Source: Jiella sonneratiae (lineage in GTDB: Bacteria > Pseudomonadota > Alphaproteobacteria > Rhizobiales > Rhizobiaceae). From it: 62,129 bases of DNA. Numbering within the stretch: position 1 is the first letter of the stretch; each line of letters starts with the position of its first letter. The stretch lies in the NCBI RefSeq assembly GCF_017353515.1, contig NZ_JAFMPY010000027.1:1-62129 (forward strand), read 5' to 3'. This document shows positions 35,022 to 46,638 of this stretch, in pieces. A program made the translations under genes and the position numbers. The notes beneath the pieces were generated by a model that searched no databases, was not told where the DNA came from, and saw only the letters and a list, made by a program, of their open reading frames with translations.

Positions 35022-35852
35022 TCAGACCTTCGGCTCGGGCACCGTGTCCGGCGTGTCGAAGGTCGTGCCGAACCACTTTTCCTGCATCTTGCCGAGCCGT
35101 CCGTCCTGCTTCATCTTGAGGATCGCGGCGTCGACGGCGTCGAGCAGCGACTGATCCTCGGGCTTCTTGGTGCCGATGAAGCCGAAATAGCTCGGCTGGC
35201 CGAAGGCGGGCTTGACCACCGCGAAGGTGTCCGACTGTTGCTGCGCCACATAGGCGATGTTCGGCAGCGAGTTGGCGACAGCGACGATGCGGCCGGCGGC
35301 GAGATCGGCATAGGCCTCGTTGAAGCTGACATATTCGCGGGTCTCGACGCCGCCCTTCAGCGACTTGCCGAATTCCTGCAGCTGGGCGAGCTGGGCCGTC
35401 GCCTTGCCGGAGCCGACCAGCTTGCCGGCGATGTCCTCCGGCTTGGACAGGCTGTCGTCGCCGGCCTGCTTCAGCAGCGCCACCGTCGCCTCGGCGATCG
35501 GAATCGTGAAGCGGTAGCGCTCGAGCCGTGCCTTGGTGATCGTCGCCGGACCCGCCACCATGTCGAACTTGCCGGCCTCGAGGGCAGGCAGGACGCCGTC
35601 CCAGGGCAGCGTCACCCATTCGATCTTGACGCCGAGTTCCTTGCCGATCTCGTCGAACATGTCGACGTTGAGGCCTGCGTGCTCGCCGCTCTCGTTGATG
35701 AAGTCGAAGGGCGCGAACGCCGTTTCCGTGCCGACCTTGAGGACGCCGGCCGACTTCACCTTCGCCAGCGTATCCTCCGCATGGGCGGCCAGCGGCAGGC
35801 CGAGCGCCAGCGACAGGCCGAGCATCGCCTTCATCAGGAAACGTTTGTTCAT
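35022..35852 (-). CDS. Polar amino-acid ABC binding protein (hut-linked)
   Basis: 276 residues. Signal peptide NKRFLMKAMLGLSLALGLPLAAHA precedes a family 3 solute-binding protein: VKSAGVLKVGTETAFAPFDF, the NVDMFDEIGKELGVKIEW segment and the WDGVLPALEAGKFDM loop. Two further ATGs lie just upstream, but GGAGAG is correctly spaced only for the third one used here. A HutC-like site about 55 bases upstream suggests induction by histidine degradation. Histidine or urocanate is the likely ligand. Confidence 0.88.
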   Translation of the reverse strand: MNKRFLMKAMLGLSLALGLPLAAHAEDTLAKVKSAGVLKVGTETAFAPFDFINESGEHAGLNVDMFDEIGKELGVKIEWVTLPWDGVLPALEAGKFDMVAGPATITKARLERYRFTIPIAEATVALLKQAGDDSLSKPEDIAGKLVGSGKATAQLAQLQEFGKSLKGGVETREYVSFNEAYADLAAGRIVAVANSLPNIAYVAQQQSDTFAVVKPAFGQPSYFGFIGTKKPEDQSLLDAVDAAILKMKQDGRLGKMQEKWFGTTFDTPDTVPEPKV

Positions 35853-35904
35853 TGCCATCATCTCTCCATCGGGACGGGCCGCCGCCTGCGGGCGCCGGTG
35901 CGGA

Positions 35905-35919
35905 TAAATCTAGACATAA
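35905..35919 (-). promoter_or_regulatory. HutC-like operator before the hut ABC genes
   Basis: ATAAATCTAGACATA, on the minus strand TATGTCTAGATTTAT, shares its half-site TCTAKACAT (K is G or T) with the operator between hutF and hutI. It lies about 55 bases before the binding-protein start codon. Confidence 0.45.
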
Positions 35920-36035
35920 GCAAGCCTGCCCCGCCCGGCTTGTCAACGATTGAGCAGATGCGAAAGCGCGAAATTTTTGATCACGGCCGACGCCCCATGA
36001 CGCTTCCGGCTTTCTCCGAACGATCGAGCAATTTC

Positions 36036-37394
36036 TCAAAGCTTCCCCGCAAGAGCCTCTGCGACCTTGCGGAAACGCCCGTAGACGGCCTCCCGATCAT
36101 GGTGCCGGCCGTCGCTGACCCGCCGCCTGCCGCGCACCCAGACGCCGTCCACCGCGGGGCGGGAGGCGGCGAAGATCCACGAATCGAGAATGGCGTCGCC
36201 GTTGCGCCCGATCAGCGCCGGATGGTCGGCGTCGAGCGAGACGAGGTCGGCCGGCGCGCCGGCGGCGATCGCCGGGACGGGACGGCCGAGCGCCTGCGCT
36301 CCCCCTGAAAGCGCGGCGTCGAACACCGCCCGCCCGGTCGATGCGCCGGGCTCGGCCATGACGTTGCGGCTGCGGCGGGCGAGCCGCTGCGCGGTTTCGA
36401 GCTGGCGCAGTTCCTCGGCGACCCCGGTCAGGACGTTGGAGTCGGAGCCGACGCCGAACCGGCCGTCGTGATCGCGGAACTCGCGAGCGGGGAAGAAGCC
36501 GTCGCCGAGGCTCGCCTCGGTGATCGGGCAGAGGCCGGCGACCGCGCCGCTTCTCGCCAGACGCGCCGTCTCCTCGCCCGTCATGTGCGTCGCATGGATC
36601 AGGCACCAGCGCTCCGACAGGTCGGCATTGTCGAGCAGCCATTCCACCGGCCGCCGGCCGGACCAGGCGAGGCAGTCCTCGACTTCCCGGACCTGCTCGG
36701 CGGCATGGATGTGCATCGGCGCGTCCGGCCGCAGCGAGGCCGCGAAGGCGAGTTCCTCAGGCGTCACCGCCCGCAGGCTGTGGCCGGCGACGCCGAGTAC
36801 GCCGCCGGGAAGCGCCGCGACGGCGGCCCCGGCCGCCTCGACGAGCCGCGCGAAGCCGTCGCGGTCCGAGACGAAGCGGCGCTGGCCGGGATTGGGCGCG
36901 GCTCCGCCGAAGGTCGAATGGGCGTAGAGCACGGGAATGAGCGTCAGGCCGATGCCGGTCTCGCCGGCGGCCGCGGCGATCGCCTCGGCCATGGCGCCGA
37001 CCTGGCCGTAGGGGCGGCCGTCATGGTCGTGGTGGAGATAGTGGAACTCGCCGACGGCGCCGAAGCCCGCCTCCAGCATCTCGACATGAAGCTGTGCCGC
37101 CACCGCCGCGACGTCGTCGGGGGTCATGGCGAGGGCGAAGCGATACATCGTCTCGCGCCAGACCCAGAAGGTGTCGACGCCCGGGCCGCGGATCTCGGCG
37201 AGCCCCGCCATCGCCCGCTGGAAGGCGTGGCTGTGGAGGTTCGGCATCGCCGGGACGAGGATCGCCGCGCGCTCGTCGCCGGCTCTAGCCGTTCCGTCCG
37301 CGACCGCCGCGATGCTGCCGCCCTCGATCGCGATCCTGACATTCTGCCGCCAGCCCTCCGGTGTCAGCGCCTGTTCGGCGTGGATGGTCGTCAT
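36036..37394 (-). CDS. hutF: Formimidoylglutamate deiminase HutF
   Basis: 452-residue amidohydrolase that converts N-formimino-L-glutamate to N-formyl-L-glutamate and ammonia. The metal motif is PNLHSHAFQRAMAGL, followed by HIHAAEQVREVEDC, HATHMTGEE and the diagnostic LCPITEASLGDGFFP. AAAGGAG lies six bases before the ATG. This commits the strain to the five-step branch, which needs an N-formylglutamate deformylase (hutG); none is encoded here. Divergent from hutI across a HutC-like operator. Confidence 0.95.
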   Translation of the reverse strand: MTTIHAEQALTPEGWRQNVRIAIEGGSIAAVADGTARAGDERAAILVPAMPNLHSHAFQRAMAGLAEIRGPGVDTFWVWRETMYRFALAMTPDDVAAVAAQLHVEMLEAGFGAVGEFHYLHHDHDGRPYGQVGAMAEAIAAAAGETGIGLTLIPVLYAHSTFGGAAPNPGQRRFVSDRDGFARLVEAAGAAVAALPGGVLGVAGHSLRAVTPEELAFAASLRPDAPMHIHAAEQVREVEDCLAWSGRRPVEWLLDNADLSERWCLIHATHMTGEETARLARSGAVAGLCPITEASLGDGFFPAREFRDHDGRFGVGSDSNVLTGVAEELRQLETAQRLARRSRNVMAEPGASTGRAVFDAALSGGAQALGRPVPAIAAGAPADLVSLDADHPALIGRNGDAILDSWIFAASRPAVDGVWVRGRRRVSDGRHHDREAVYGRFRKVAEALAGKL

Positions 37395-37436
37395 GAAGAT
37401 CTCCTTTGGCGGCGACGCGGCTTGCGAGGCCGCCTA

Positions 37437-37450
37437 ATATGTCTATACAT
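37437..37450. promoter_or_regulatory. HutC-like operator between hutF and hutI
   Basis: ATATGTCTATACAT contains the palindrome ATGT-CTAT-ACAT, a GTxTAxAC-type core used by GntR/HutC regulators. It stands in the 91-base divergent promoter, 43 bases from hutF and 36 from hutI, so it can serve both directions. Confidence 0.6.
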
Positions 37451-37485
37451 GATCCGGAGCGAAAGCCCGGCGACGAAGGTGCATC

Positions 37486-38736
37486 ATGGCTCCGACGGAT
37501 GAAACAGAGCGGCCGACCCTCTGGCGCAACGCGCGTCTCGCCACGATGAGCGCGGGGCTTTCCGGCCTCGGCGTCGTCGAGAAGGGGGCAGTCGCAGCGG
37601 CGGGCGGGCGCATCCTCTTCGCCGGTCCGGAAGCCGAGGTGCCGCAGGCCCTCGCCGCCGGGGCCGAGACCGTCGACTGCGGGGGGCGCTGGATCACGCC
37701 GGGGCTGATCGACTGCCACACCCATCTGGTCTGGGCCGGCAACCGCGCCAAAGAGTTCGAACTGCGGCTCGCTGGGGCGAGCTACGAGGAGGTCGCGCGG
37801 GCCGGTGGCGGCATCGTCTCGTCGGTGAACGCGCTGCGCGCGGCGGGCGAGGACCGGCTTCTCGCCGAGACGCTGCCGCGGCTCGACGCGCTGATTGCCG
37901 AGGGCGTCACCACCGTCGAAGTGAAATCCGGCTACGGGCTCGACGCCGGCAACGAGGCGAAGGCGCTGAAGGTCGCGCGCCGGCTGGGCCGCGAGCGGCC
38001 CGTCTCGGTACGCACGACCTTTCTCGGCGCACACGCACTGCCGCCGGAGTTTTCCGGGGACAAGGCAGGCTTCATCGCGCGGGTGGTGGAGGAAATGCTG
38101 CCGGCGATCGCCGCCGAGGGCCTCGCCGATGCCGTCGACGGCTTCTGCGAGAAGATCGCCTTCTCGCCGGAGGAGATCGCCCGCGTCTTCGATGCCGCAA
38201 AGGCAGCGGGCCTGCCGGTGAAGCTTCATGCCGACCAGCTCTCGGACCTCTCCGGTGCGGCGCTCGCCGCACGCTACGGCGCGCTTTCGGCCGACCATCT
38301 CGAATATACCAGCGAGGCCGGCGCGGAAGCGATGGGGAAGGCCGGCACGGTCGCGGTCATGCTGCCCGGCGCCTTCTATTTCATTCGGGAGACCAAGGTC
38401 CCGCCGGTCGATGCCTTCCGCCGGCACGGCGTCGCGATGGCCGTCGCCACCGACTGCAACCCGGGAACCTCGCCGCTGACCTCGCTGCTCCTGACGATGA
38501 ACATGGCGGCGACGCTGTTCCGCCTGACCGTCGATGAATGCCTTCTCGGCGTCACCCGCAACGCCGCGCGCGCCCTCGGCCTTGCCGCCGAGACCGGGAC
38601 GCTCGAGGCCGGCAAATCCGCCGACCTCGCGATCTGGGACATCGAGAGCCCGGCCGAACTCGTCTACCGGATCGGCTTCAACCCGCTTCATGCACGCATC
38701 TGGAAGGGCCGCATCTGGAAAGGGACGGGACGATGA
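37486..38736 (+). CDS. hutI: Imidazolonepropionase HutI
   Basis: 416 residues. Hydrolyses 4-imidazolone-5-propionate to formiminoglutamate. Metal ligands and family marks: [39 protein letters not shown], and [23 protein letters not shown] precedes the ATG. The stop overlaps the hutH start (ATGA). Confidence 0.96.
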   Translation: MAPTDETERPTLWRNARLATMSAGLSGLGVVEKGAVAAAGGRILFAGPEAEVPQALAAGAETVDCGGRWITPGLIDCHTHLVWAGNRAKEFELRLAGASYEEVARAGGGIVSSVNALRAAGEDRLLAETLPRLDALIAEGVTTVEVKSGYGLDAGNEAKALKVARRLGRERPVSVRTTFLGAHALPPEFSGDKAGFIARVVEEMLPAIAAEGLADAVDGFCEKIAFSPEEIARVFDAAKAAGLPVKLHADQLSDLSGAALAARYGALSADHLEYTSEAGAEAMGKAGTVAVMLPGAFYFIRETKVPPVDAFRRHGVAMAVATDCNPGTSPLTSLLLTMNMAATLFRLTVDECLLGVTRNAARALGLAAETGTLEAGKSADLAIWDIESPAELVYRIGFNPLHARIWKGRIWKGTGR

Positions 38737-40271
38737 GCCGGATGCTGGTTCTTCAGCCGGGAAAGGTTTGCCTCGCCGACTGGCGCGCGGTCTATCGCGG
38801 CGCGGTGCCTTCGCTCGCTCCTGCGGCCTATCCGTCGATCGAGGCCTCCGCCGCCGCCGTCCGCCGGATCCTGTCCCGCGGCGAGCCGGTCTACGGCATC
38901 AACACCGGCTTCGGAAAGCTCGCCAGCGTCCGGATCGGCGCGGCGGATCTCGAAACGCTGCAGCGCAACATCGTTCTCTCCCATGCCGCGGGCGTCGGCG
39001 AGCCGATGCCGGTCGCGGTGGCGCGGCTGATGATGGCGCTGAAGCTCGCCTCGCTCGCGCAGGGTGCCTCGGGCGTCGAGCCGAAGACCGTGCGGCTCCT
39101 CGAAGCGATGCTGAAGGGCGGCCTGACGCCGGTCGTGCCCTGTCAGGGCTCGGTCGGCGCCTCCGGCGATCTGGCGCCGCTCGCCCACATGACCGCGGCG
39201 ATGATCGGCGTCGGCGAGATCGTCGCTGGAAACGAGCGCAAGCCCGCCGAGGCGGCGCTCCGCGCGGCCGGGCTCGAACCGCTGACGCTCGGGCCGAAGG
39301 AGGGGCTGGCGCTGCTCAACGGCACGCAGTTCTCGACCGCCAACGCGCTGGCCGGCCTGTTCGAGGCCGAGCGTCTGCACCAGTCCGCCCTCGTCACCGG
39401 CGCGCTGTCGACCGATGCGGGACGCGGCTCCGACACGCCCTTCGATCCGCGCATCCATGCGCTGCGCCGCCATGCCGGCCAGATCGAGACGGCGGCGGCG
39501 CTGCGCGCGCTGATGGAGGGCTCGGCGATCCGTGCCTCGCACCGGGTCGGCGACGAGCGGGTGCAGGATCCCTACTGCCTGCGCTGCCAGCCGCAGGTGA
39601 TGGGCGCGGCGCTGGATCTCCTGCGCCAGGCGGCGGCGACCCTCCAGACCGAGGCGAACGGCGTTTCCGACAATCCGCTGATCTTCGCCGACTCCGACGA
39701 GGCGCTGTCTGGCGGCAACTTTCACGCCGAGCCGGTGGCGTTTGCCGCCGACATGATCGCGCTGGCGCTCTGCGAGATCGGCTCGATCGCCGAGCGCCGC
39801 ATCTCCCTTCTGGTCGATCCCGTCCTGTCGCTGCTGCCGGCCTTCCTCACGCCGAGGCCCGGCCTCAACTCCGGCTTCATGATCCCGCAGGTGACCGCCG
39901 CGGCGCTGGTCTCGGAGAACCGGCAGCGGGCCTATCCTGCGAGCGTCGACTCGATCCCGACCTCGGCCAACCAGGAAGACCACGTCTCGATGGCCGCGCA
40001 CGGTGCGCGGCGCCTTTCGGCGATGGCCGACAACCTGTCGAACGTCGTCGCGATCGAACTTCTCGCCGCCGCGCAGGGCTGCGACCTGATCGGTGGCGGT
40101 CTCGCTTCCAGCGGCCCGCTCGAAGCCGTCCGGCGCCTCGTGCGGTCGAAGGTGCCGACGCTTCAGGACGACCGGCACTTCTCGCCCGACATCGAAGCCG
40201 CCGCCGGCCTCGTGCGCTCCGGCGCCGTCGTCGACGCCGTCGCCCCGCTGACCCTCCCGACGCTCGCCTGA
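38733..40271 (+). CDS. hutH: Histidine ammonia-lyase HutH
   Basis: 512 residues. Deaminates L-histidine to trans-urocanate. The self-forming MIO cofactor comes from the Ala-Ser-Gly in [16 protein letters not shown]. Further marks are [27 protein letters not shown] and [15 protein letters not shown]. It is translationally coupled to hutI and lies 13 bases before hutU. Confidence 0.97.
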   Translation: MSRMLVLQPGKVCLADWRAVYRGAVPSLAPAAYPSIEASAAAVRRILSRGEPVYGINTGFGKLASVRIGAADLETLQRNIVLSHAAGVGEPMPVAVARLMMALKLASLAQGASGVEPKTVRLLEAMLKGGLTPVVPCQGSVGASGDLAPLAHMTAAMIGVGEIVAGNERKPAEAALRAAGLEPLTLGPKEGLALLNGTQFSTANALAGLFEAERLHQSALVTGALSTDAGRGSDTPFDPRIHALRRHAGQIETAAALRALMEGSAIRASHRVGDERVQDPYCLRCQPQVMGAALDLLRQAAATLQTEANGVSDNPLIFADSDEALSGGNFHAEPVAFAADMIALALCEIGSIAERRISLLVDPVLSLLPAFLTPRPGLNSGFMIPQVTAAALVSENRQRAYPASVDSIPTSANQEDHVSMAAHGARRLSAMADNLSNVVAIELLAAAQGCDLIGGGLASSGPLEAVRRLVRSKVPTLQDDRHFSPDIEAAAGLVRSGAVVDAVAPLTLPTLA

Positions 40272-40284
40272 GGAGCCGCTCACG

Positions 40285-41964
<1,680 letters not shown>

Positions 41965-42090
41965 TCCTCACAAGGCTCCCACCCCGCTCTTTCGGACACG
42001 AGCGGCCCGCCGCCTGTCCGTTGCCTCGACGCCAAAGACCCATCGCGGTCGCGTCGACGCGTCGAAGGCAAGCGCCATCGGCGACGCTTC

Positions 42091-42225
42091 GATCTCCCGC
42101 CTTGCGGGGGAGATGCCGTCCTTCGACCGGCTCGGGAGGCAGAGGGGGGCTCGGTGCCGGATTCTTGAACGTCGCGCGGTACCCCCCTCTGGGTTGCCAC
42201 CCATCTCGCCCGCAAGGGGGGAGAT
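42091..42225. repeat. Palindromic intergenic repeat of rhizobial type
   Basis: Two hairpins flank a larger inverted repeat. The left has ATCTCCC/GGGAGAT arms around GCCTTGCGG; the right reads ATCTCGCCCGCAAGGGGGGAGAT. Between them CAGAGGGGGG (42140) pairs with CCCCCCTCTG (42182). The layout is that of the mosaic palindromes often found between genes in Rhizobiales and Brucella. It occupies the 410-base gap after hutU; the rest of that gap shows no gene. Confidence 0.65.
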
Positions 42226-42374
42226 CAGGCCAATCCCCGTGCTCCGCCCGGCTTCGAGCGATGGCCCTGGGCGCCGGGCGCAAACTTGCATGTCCTTCCA
42301 AGATGGAATAACGTTCCAGAATTGATCGCCGTTTCTCGATGGAGGAGTCGGTTCGGCGATGGGAGGATGCGATC

Positions 42375-43226
42375 ATGACTTCAGGTGTTTCGACGGCGCC
42401 CGCCGCCGCACGCCCTCGCGCGGCTCCGGCCCCTGATCCGGCGGCGCGCAGACGCAGGGCGTTGCGGACCTTGCGGCTCGTCTGCTGGAACCTGATTCCG
42501 GCGCTCACCTTCGTCATCATCATCGGCATCTGGGCAGCCGCGGTCCAGATCTTCGCGATCCCCGCCTATCTCCTGCCGGGCCCCGCCAGCGTCTTCGAGC
42601 TGTTGATCAGGGAATCCGGCATGTTGTGGCGCAACGCCCAGGTGACGCTTGCCGAGATCCTGCTCGGCTTCGGCCTGACGCTGGTCACGGCGATCCCGCT
42701 CGGCCTCGTCATCGCCCTTTCGCCGATCGCCAAGCAGGTGCTCTATCCGCCGGCAATGCTGCTGCAACTGGTGCCGAAGATCGCCATGGCGCCGCTGTTT
42801 CTCGTCTGGTTCGGCTTCGGCATGGAGTCGAAGGTCGTCTTGACCCTGCTGATGACCTTCTTCCCGCTGCTGATCGCCAGCATCAGCGGTTTCCAGATCC
42901 TCGATCAGCGGCTTCTCTACCTGACCCGCTCGATGGGCGCGTCGAAGTGGCAGACCTTCCGCTACCTCCGCGTTCCGGCCGCGCTTCCGGTGATCTTTTC
43001 CGGCGTCAAGACGTCGGCGACGATCGCCGCGACGGCCGCCATCGTGGCGGAGTTCGTCGGGGCGAACCAGGGCCTCGGCTACGTGCTTCTGAAGGGCACG
43101 AGCACGATGAACCTCGACCTGACCTTCGCGGTGCTCGTCGTCCTCACGGTGATCGGCCTCGCCATCAACTACCTGGTCGAATTCAGCGAATGGCTTCTCG
43201 CTCCCTGGCAGCGCGACGGCAAGTGA
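42375..43226 (+). CDS. NitT/TauT-type ABC permease of a catabolic cluster
   Basis: 283 residues with an Ala/Pro/Arg-rich cytoplasmic start and about six transmembrane segments. The EAA loop is LLYLTRSMGASKWQTFRYLRVPAALP, and the family ending GLGYVLLKGTSTMN follows. GGGAGG is eight bases before this ATG; an upstream ATG at 42339 is less well placed. First gene of the transport-catabolism cluster that runs to 52.6 kb. Confidence 0.88.
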   Translation: MTSGVSTAPAAARPRAAPAPDPAARRRRALRTLRLVCWNLIPALTFVIIIGIWAAAVQIFAIPAYLLPGPASVFELLIRESGMLWRNAQVTLAEILLGFGLTLVTAIPLGLVIALSPIAKQVLYPPAMLLQLVPKIAMAPLFLVWFGFGMESKVVLTLLMTFFPLLIASISGFQILDQRLLYLTRSMGASKWQTFRYLRVPAALPVIFSGVKTSATIAATAAIVAEFVGANQGLGYVLLKGTSTMNLDLTFAVLVVLTVIGLAINYLVEFSEWLLAPWQRDGK

Positions 43227-43273
43227 CGCAGCCGGGCAAAACGCTTCGTGCAAGAACAATGTGGAGGAAACGC

Positions 43274-44278
43274 ATGAGACACATCACCAAGACCCTGCTC
43301 GGGATCGGGCTCGCCGGCGCCTCGCTGCTGGCGGCGACGTCCGCCTATGCCGACACCGACGTGAAATTCCAGCTCAACTGGTATGCCGGCGGCGCCAATG
43401 CCGGCTTCGCCGCGGCTCTGCAGGAGGGCTACTACAAGGACGCCGGGCTGAACGTCACCATCATCCAGGGCAACGGTTCGGCCAATACGGCGCAGCTCGT
43501 CGCGAGCGGCCAGGCCGACCTCGCCTATGCCGACGCCGTCGCGGTCAGCCAGCTGATCGCCAAGGGCGCGCCGATGAAGGTCGTCGCCACGGTCTACCAG
43601 TCGAACCCCAACGAGGTCGAAGCTCTGAAGAGCAGCGGCATCACCTCGATCGCCGACCTGAAGGGCAAGAAGATCGGCGTCCCGGCGGGCAGCTCGCAGG
43701 TGACCATGCTGCCGCTCTTCCTCGATGCCAACAACCTCAAGGAATCCGACGTCAATCTCCTCAACATGCCGACGGCCTCGATGGTCCCGGCACTGCTGCA
43801 GAAGCAGGTGGATGCGATCCTCGGATCGGTCGACGACTACCACATCCAGCTCGACTCCCAGGGAGCGGACGTCACCGGCTTCATGTTCGCCGATCACGGC
43901 GTTCCGACGGTCAGCACCTCGATCTTCGCCAGCGAGGAGTTCATCAAGGACAATCCGGACGTTTTGAAGAAATTCATCTCCGCGAGCCTCAAGGGATGGG
44001 GCTTCGCGCTGAAGAATTCCGACCAGGCGGTCGCCGACCTGAAGAAGACCTTCCCGGATGTCGACACGAAGCTCGCCGCCCAGCAGCTCGCGGCGATCCC
44101 GCCGCTCTTCTGCAGCGGCGGCACCAAGTATATCGGCAAGGCGACCGACGCCCACTGGAGCCAGACGCAGGACCTTCTCTCGAAGGTCGGCCTTCTGCCC
44201 GAAGGCAAGGATCCGACGATGTACTACACCAACGACTACCTGCCGCCCGAGTCCGAACTCGAGCCCTGCAATCAGTGA
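43274..44278 (+). CDS. NMT1/SsuA-like ABC binding protein
   Basis: 334 residues with signal peptide (ending SAYADTDV). Mature start VKFQLNWYAGGANAGFAAALQEGYYKDAGL and QLVASGQADLAYADAVAV are typical of the NMT1/THI5/SsuA group. GGAGGA lies just before the ATG. Related proteins bind sulfonates, pyrimidine precursors, phthalate-like acids or nitrate; the catabolic genes around it suggest an organic acid. Confidence 0.87.
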   Translation: MRHITKTLLGIGLAGASLLAATSAYADTDVKFQLNWYAGGANAGFAAALQEGYYKDAGLNVTIIQGNGSANTAQLVASGQADLAYADAVAVSQLIAKGAPMKVVATVYQSNPNEVEALKSSGITSIADLKGKKIGVPAGSSQVTMLPLFLDANNLKESDVNLLNMPTASMVPALLQKQVDAILGSVDDYHIQLDSQGADVTGFMFADHGVPTVSTSIFASEEFIKDNPDVLKKFISASLKGWGFALKNSDQAVADLKKTFPDVDTKLAAQQLAAIPPLFCSGGTKYIGKATDAHWSQTQDLLSKVGLLPEGKDPTMYYTNDYLPPESELEPCNQ

Positions 44279-44346
44279 CGTTTGGTGAAACGAGGCCGGT
44301 CCCCGCCACGGCGGGGCCGGCAGCAGAGAGTGAGAGGCGGACGAAG

Positions 44347-44868
44347 TTGAGCGTCAGAACCTCATACCGCTACGAAGACCTTTACGAGGGGCTTCGCTTT
44401 CGCAGCCCGGGCCGGACGATCACCGACGCCGATCTCGTCGGCTTCGCCGGCCTCACCGGCGACTTTTCGGAGCTGCATACGAGCGACGTCTATGCAGAGA
44501 GCAGCCAGTTCGGCCGGCGGGTCGCCCACGGGATGCTCGGTCTCGCCTATGCCCACGGCCTGATGTGGGCCCGCACCGGCGAGTTGCGGGAGACGGCGAT
44601 CGCCTTTCTCGGCATCGCCGACTGGCGCTTCGTCGGACCGATCTTCGTCGGCGACACGATCTTCGTGAACTACACCCTCGCCGAGCTTCGCGACAGCCGC
44701 TCGAAGCCGACGCAGGCGATCGCGACCTTCGACGTGGAGCTCGTCAAACAGGACGGCTCTCTGGTGCAGAAGGGGCGCAAGGCCCTGCTGGTCTCGAAGG
44801 TCCCGCTGCAGGCGATGTCCGCGTCCTCGGCAAGGAGCGGCTCGCAGAATGAGACGAGGAACACATGA
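44347..44868 (+). CDS. MaoC-type (R)-hydratase / dehydratase
   Basis: 173 residues, hot-dog fold. The catalytic pattern is GLTGDFSELHTSDVYA, with the Asp-x5-His pair of MaoC hydratases, followed by GRRVAHGMLGLA. They hydrate trans-2-enoyl-CoA compounds or dehydrate hydroxyacyl-CoA esters. TTG start with GAGAGGCGG seven bases upstream. Its stop overlaps the ATPase start (ATGA): a catabolic enzyme is thus inserted inside the importer operon. Confidence 0.85.
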   Translation: MSVRTSYRYEDLYEGLRFRSPGRTITDADLVGFAGLTGDFSELHTSDVYAESSQFGRRVAHGMLGLAYAHGLMWARTGELRETAIAFLGIADWRFVGPIFVGDTIFVNYTLAELRDSRSKPTQAIATFDVELVKQDGSLVQKGRKALLVSKVPLQAMSASSARSGSQNETRNT

Positions 44869-45695
44869 CGGCCAGCGCACACGATGCCGCAGTCCCCGGT
44901 GTGCCGATCGCGATCGACAACGTCTCGAAGGTCTTCGGCGAGGGCACCGAAAAGCCGTTCCAGGCGCTGAAGCCGATCACCACCGACATCGCGCCCGGCG
45001 AGTTCGTCTCGGTCGTCGGCGCGTCGGGCTGCGGCAAGAGCACCCTGATGCTCATGGTGGCCGGCCTCCTTGCCAGGTCGAGCGGGACGATCACCGTCGC
45101 CGGCCGGACCGTAACGAAGCCGATCACCGACATCGGCATCGCCTTTCAGGACCACCTGCTCCTCGACTTCCGCACCGCCCTGCAGAACGTCATGCTGCAT
45201 GCCGACATCCGCAAGCTGCCGCACAAGGACATCGAGGCGCGGGCGCGCGAGCTCTTCGGCCAGCTCAATCTCGAGCACGCGATGAACAAGTATCCGCGGC
45301 AGCTCTCCGGCGGCATGCGCCAGCGGGTGTCGCTGATCCGCAGCCTCGTCCACGACCCGTCGCTGCTCCTGATGGACGAGCCGTTCGGCGCCCTCGACGC
45401 GCTGACCCGGCTGCAGGTCCGCACCGATCTCGAATCGCTCTGGATGCGCCGCAGGCCGACGGTCCTCTTCATCACCCACAGCGTCGAGGAGGCGGTCGGC
45501 CTGTCGGACCGGATCCTCGTCATGAGCCCCAGTCCCGGCGAGGTGATCGAGGACATCCGGGTGGAACTGCCGCGCCCGCGCCCGATCGTGCTCGGCGATG
45601 CGCCGGAGTTCTCCGCCTATGTCGATCGCATCCACCGCCACTTCGAGCGTCTCGGCATCCTGCACGGGCTCGGAACCCTGCCGAAGGCCGGGTGA
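44865..45695 (+). CDS. NitT/TauT-type ABC ATPase
   Basis: 276 residues: GASGCGKSTLMLMVAGL, AFQDHLLLDFRTAL, LSGGMRQRVSLIRSLV, LLLMDEPFGALDALT, FITHSVEEAV. Completes the importer with the permease and binding protein encoded upstream. Translationally coupled to the MaoC gene. Confidence 0.9.
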   Translation: MTASAHDAAVPGVPIAIDNVSKVFGEGTEKPFQALKPITTDIAPGEFVSVVGASGCGKSTLMLMVAGLLARSSGTITVAGRTVTKPITDIGIAFQDHLLLDFRTALQNVMLHADIRKLPHKDIEARARELFGQLNLEHAMNKYPRQLSGGMRQRVSLIRSLVHDPSLLLMDEPFGALDALTRLQVRTDLESLWMRRRPTVLFITHSVEEAVGLSDRILVMSPSPGEVIEDIRVELPRPRPIVLGDAPEFSAYVDRIHRHFERLGILHGLGTLPKAG

Positions 45696-45707
45696 GGAGC
45701 GCGGAGG

Positions 45708-46517
45708 ATGAGTGACGAATCCGAGGATCGCGGCGAAGAAGGCGATCGGCTCTGCACGCTGTCGCTGCGTGGGGCGATCGCCGAAATCACGCTTTGCAGC
45801 GGCCCGCTGAATCTGGTGACGCGGCCGTTCCTGCGGCAGCTGAACGCCCATTTGCGGACGCTCGCCGACCGCACCGACATTCGCTGCGTCATCCTCCACG
45901 GCGGCGCGGGGCGGGCCTTCTGCGCCGGCAGCGACATCCGCGAGTTCGAGGCTCTGCGGGATGGGACTGCGAGCGAACGCAAGATCCTCTTCGAGGACAT
46001 GGTGCTGCGCTCGCTGGCGTTGCTGCCGGTGCCGACGATCGCGGCGATCGACGCGCCGGCCTTCGGGGGCGGCCTCGAACTGGCGCTGGCCTGCGACATC
46101 CGGGTGCTGAAGGCGGGGATCGGGATCGGCCTCACGGAATCGCGGCTCGGCGGGCTTGCCGGCAACGGGGCGGTGCGCCTCGCAAGGCTCGTCGGCCCGG
46201 CACGGGCGAAGGAGATGCTGTTCACCGGCATGGTCGTCGACGCCGCGACCGCGCTCGACTGGGGCATCGTCAACAGCCTCGCCGAGACCGGATCGGCGCT
46301 GGATCGAGCCCGCACGATGGCTGCGACGATCGCCGGGCGCGGTCCGGTCTCAAATCGGCTCGCCAAGCGGCTCGTCGACGCCGCGCTCGACGAGCCGCTG
46401 GACGCGGCCCTGGCACGCTCCACTCGGGCGCAGCAGCAGATTTTCGATTCGGCCGATCTCCACGAGGGAGCCGCCGCCTTCTTCGCCAAGCGCGAGCCGG
46501 AGTTCACGAACGGATGA
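45708..46517 (+). CDS. Enoyl-CoA hydratase/isomerase family protein
   Basis: 269 residues, crotonase fold. The oxyanion-hole region is present (FCAGSDIREFEAL) and the second glycine motif reads APAFGGGLELALACDIRV. At the usual catalytic Glu positions it has ITESRLGGLAGNGAVRLARLVG-like sequence (GIGLTESRLGGLAGNGA), with Glu retained in the second position. Lies 12 bases after the ATPase gene. Acts on a CoA thioester; the specific reaction is open. Confidence 0.87.
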   Translation: MSDESEDRGEEGDRLCTLSLRGAIAEITLCSGPLNLVTRPFLRQLNAHLRTLADRTDIRCVILHGGAGRAFCAGSDIREFEALRDGTASERKILFEDMVLRSLALLPVPTIAAIDAPAFGGGLELALACDIRVLKAGIGIGLTESRLGGLAGNGAVRLARLVGPARAKEMLFTGMVVDAATALDWGIVNSLAETGSALDRARTMAATIAGRGPVSNRLAKRLVDAALDEPLDAALARSTRAQQQIFDSADLHEGAAAFFAKREPEFTNG

Positions 46518-46638
46518 GGACGCACGAGACGGCGGACCGCCCGCAGCCCGGCGCCGACCGGCGACGCTGCATCGAAGCGCAGGCCGAGATCGGCCGGAGC
46601 CTGCGCATTGCCGGCGCCCTCGACCATGGAGTGGTGAG

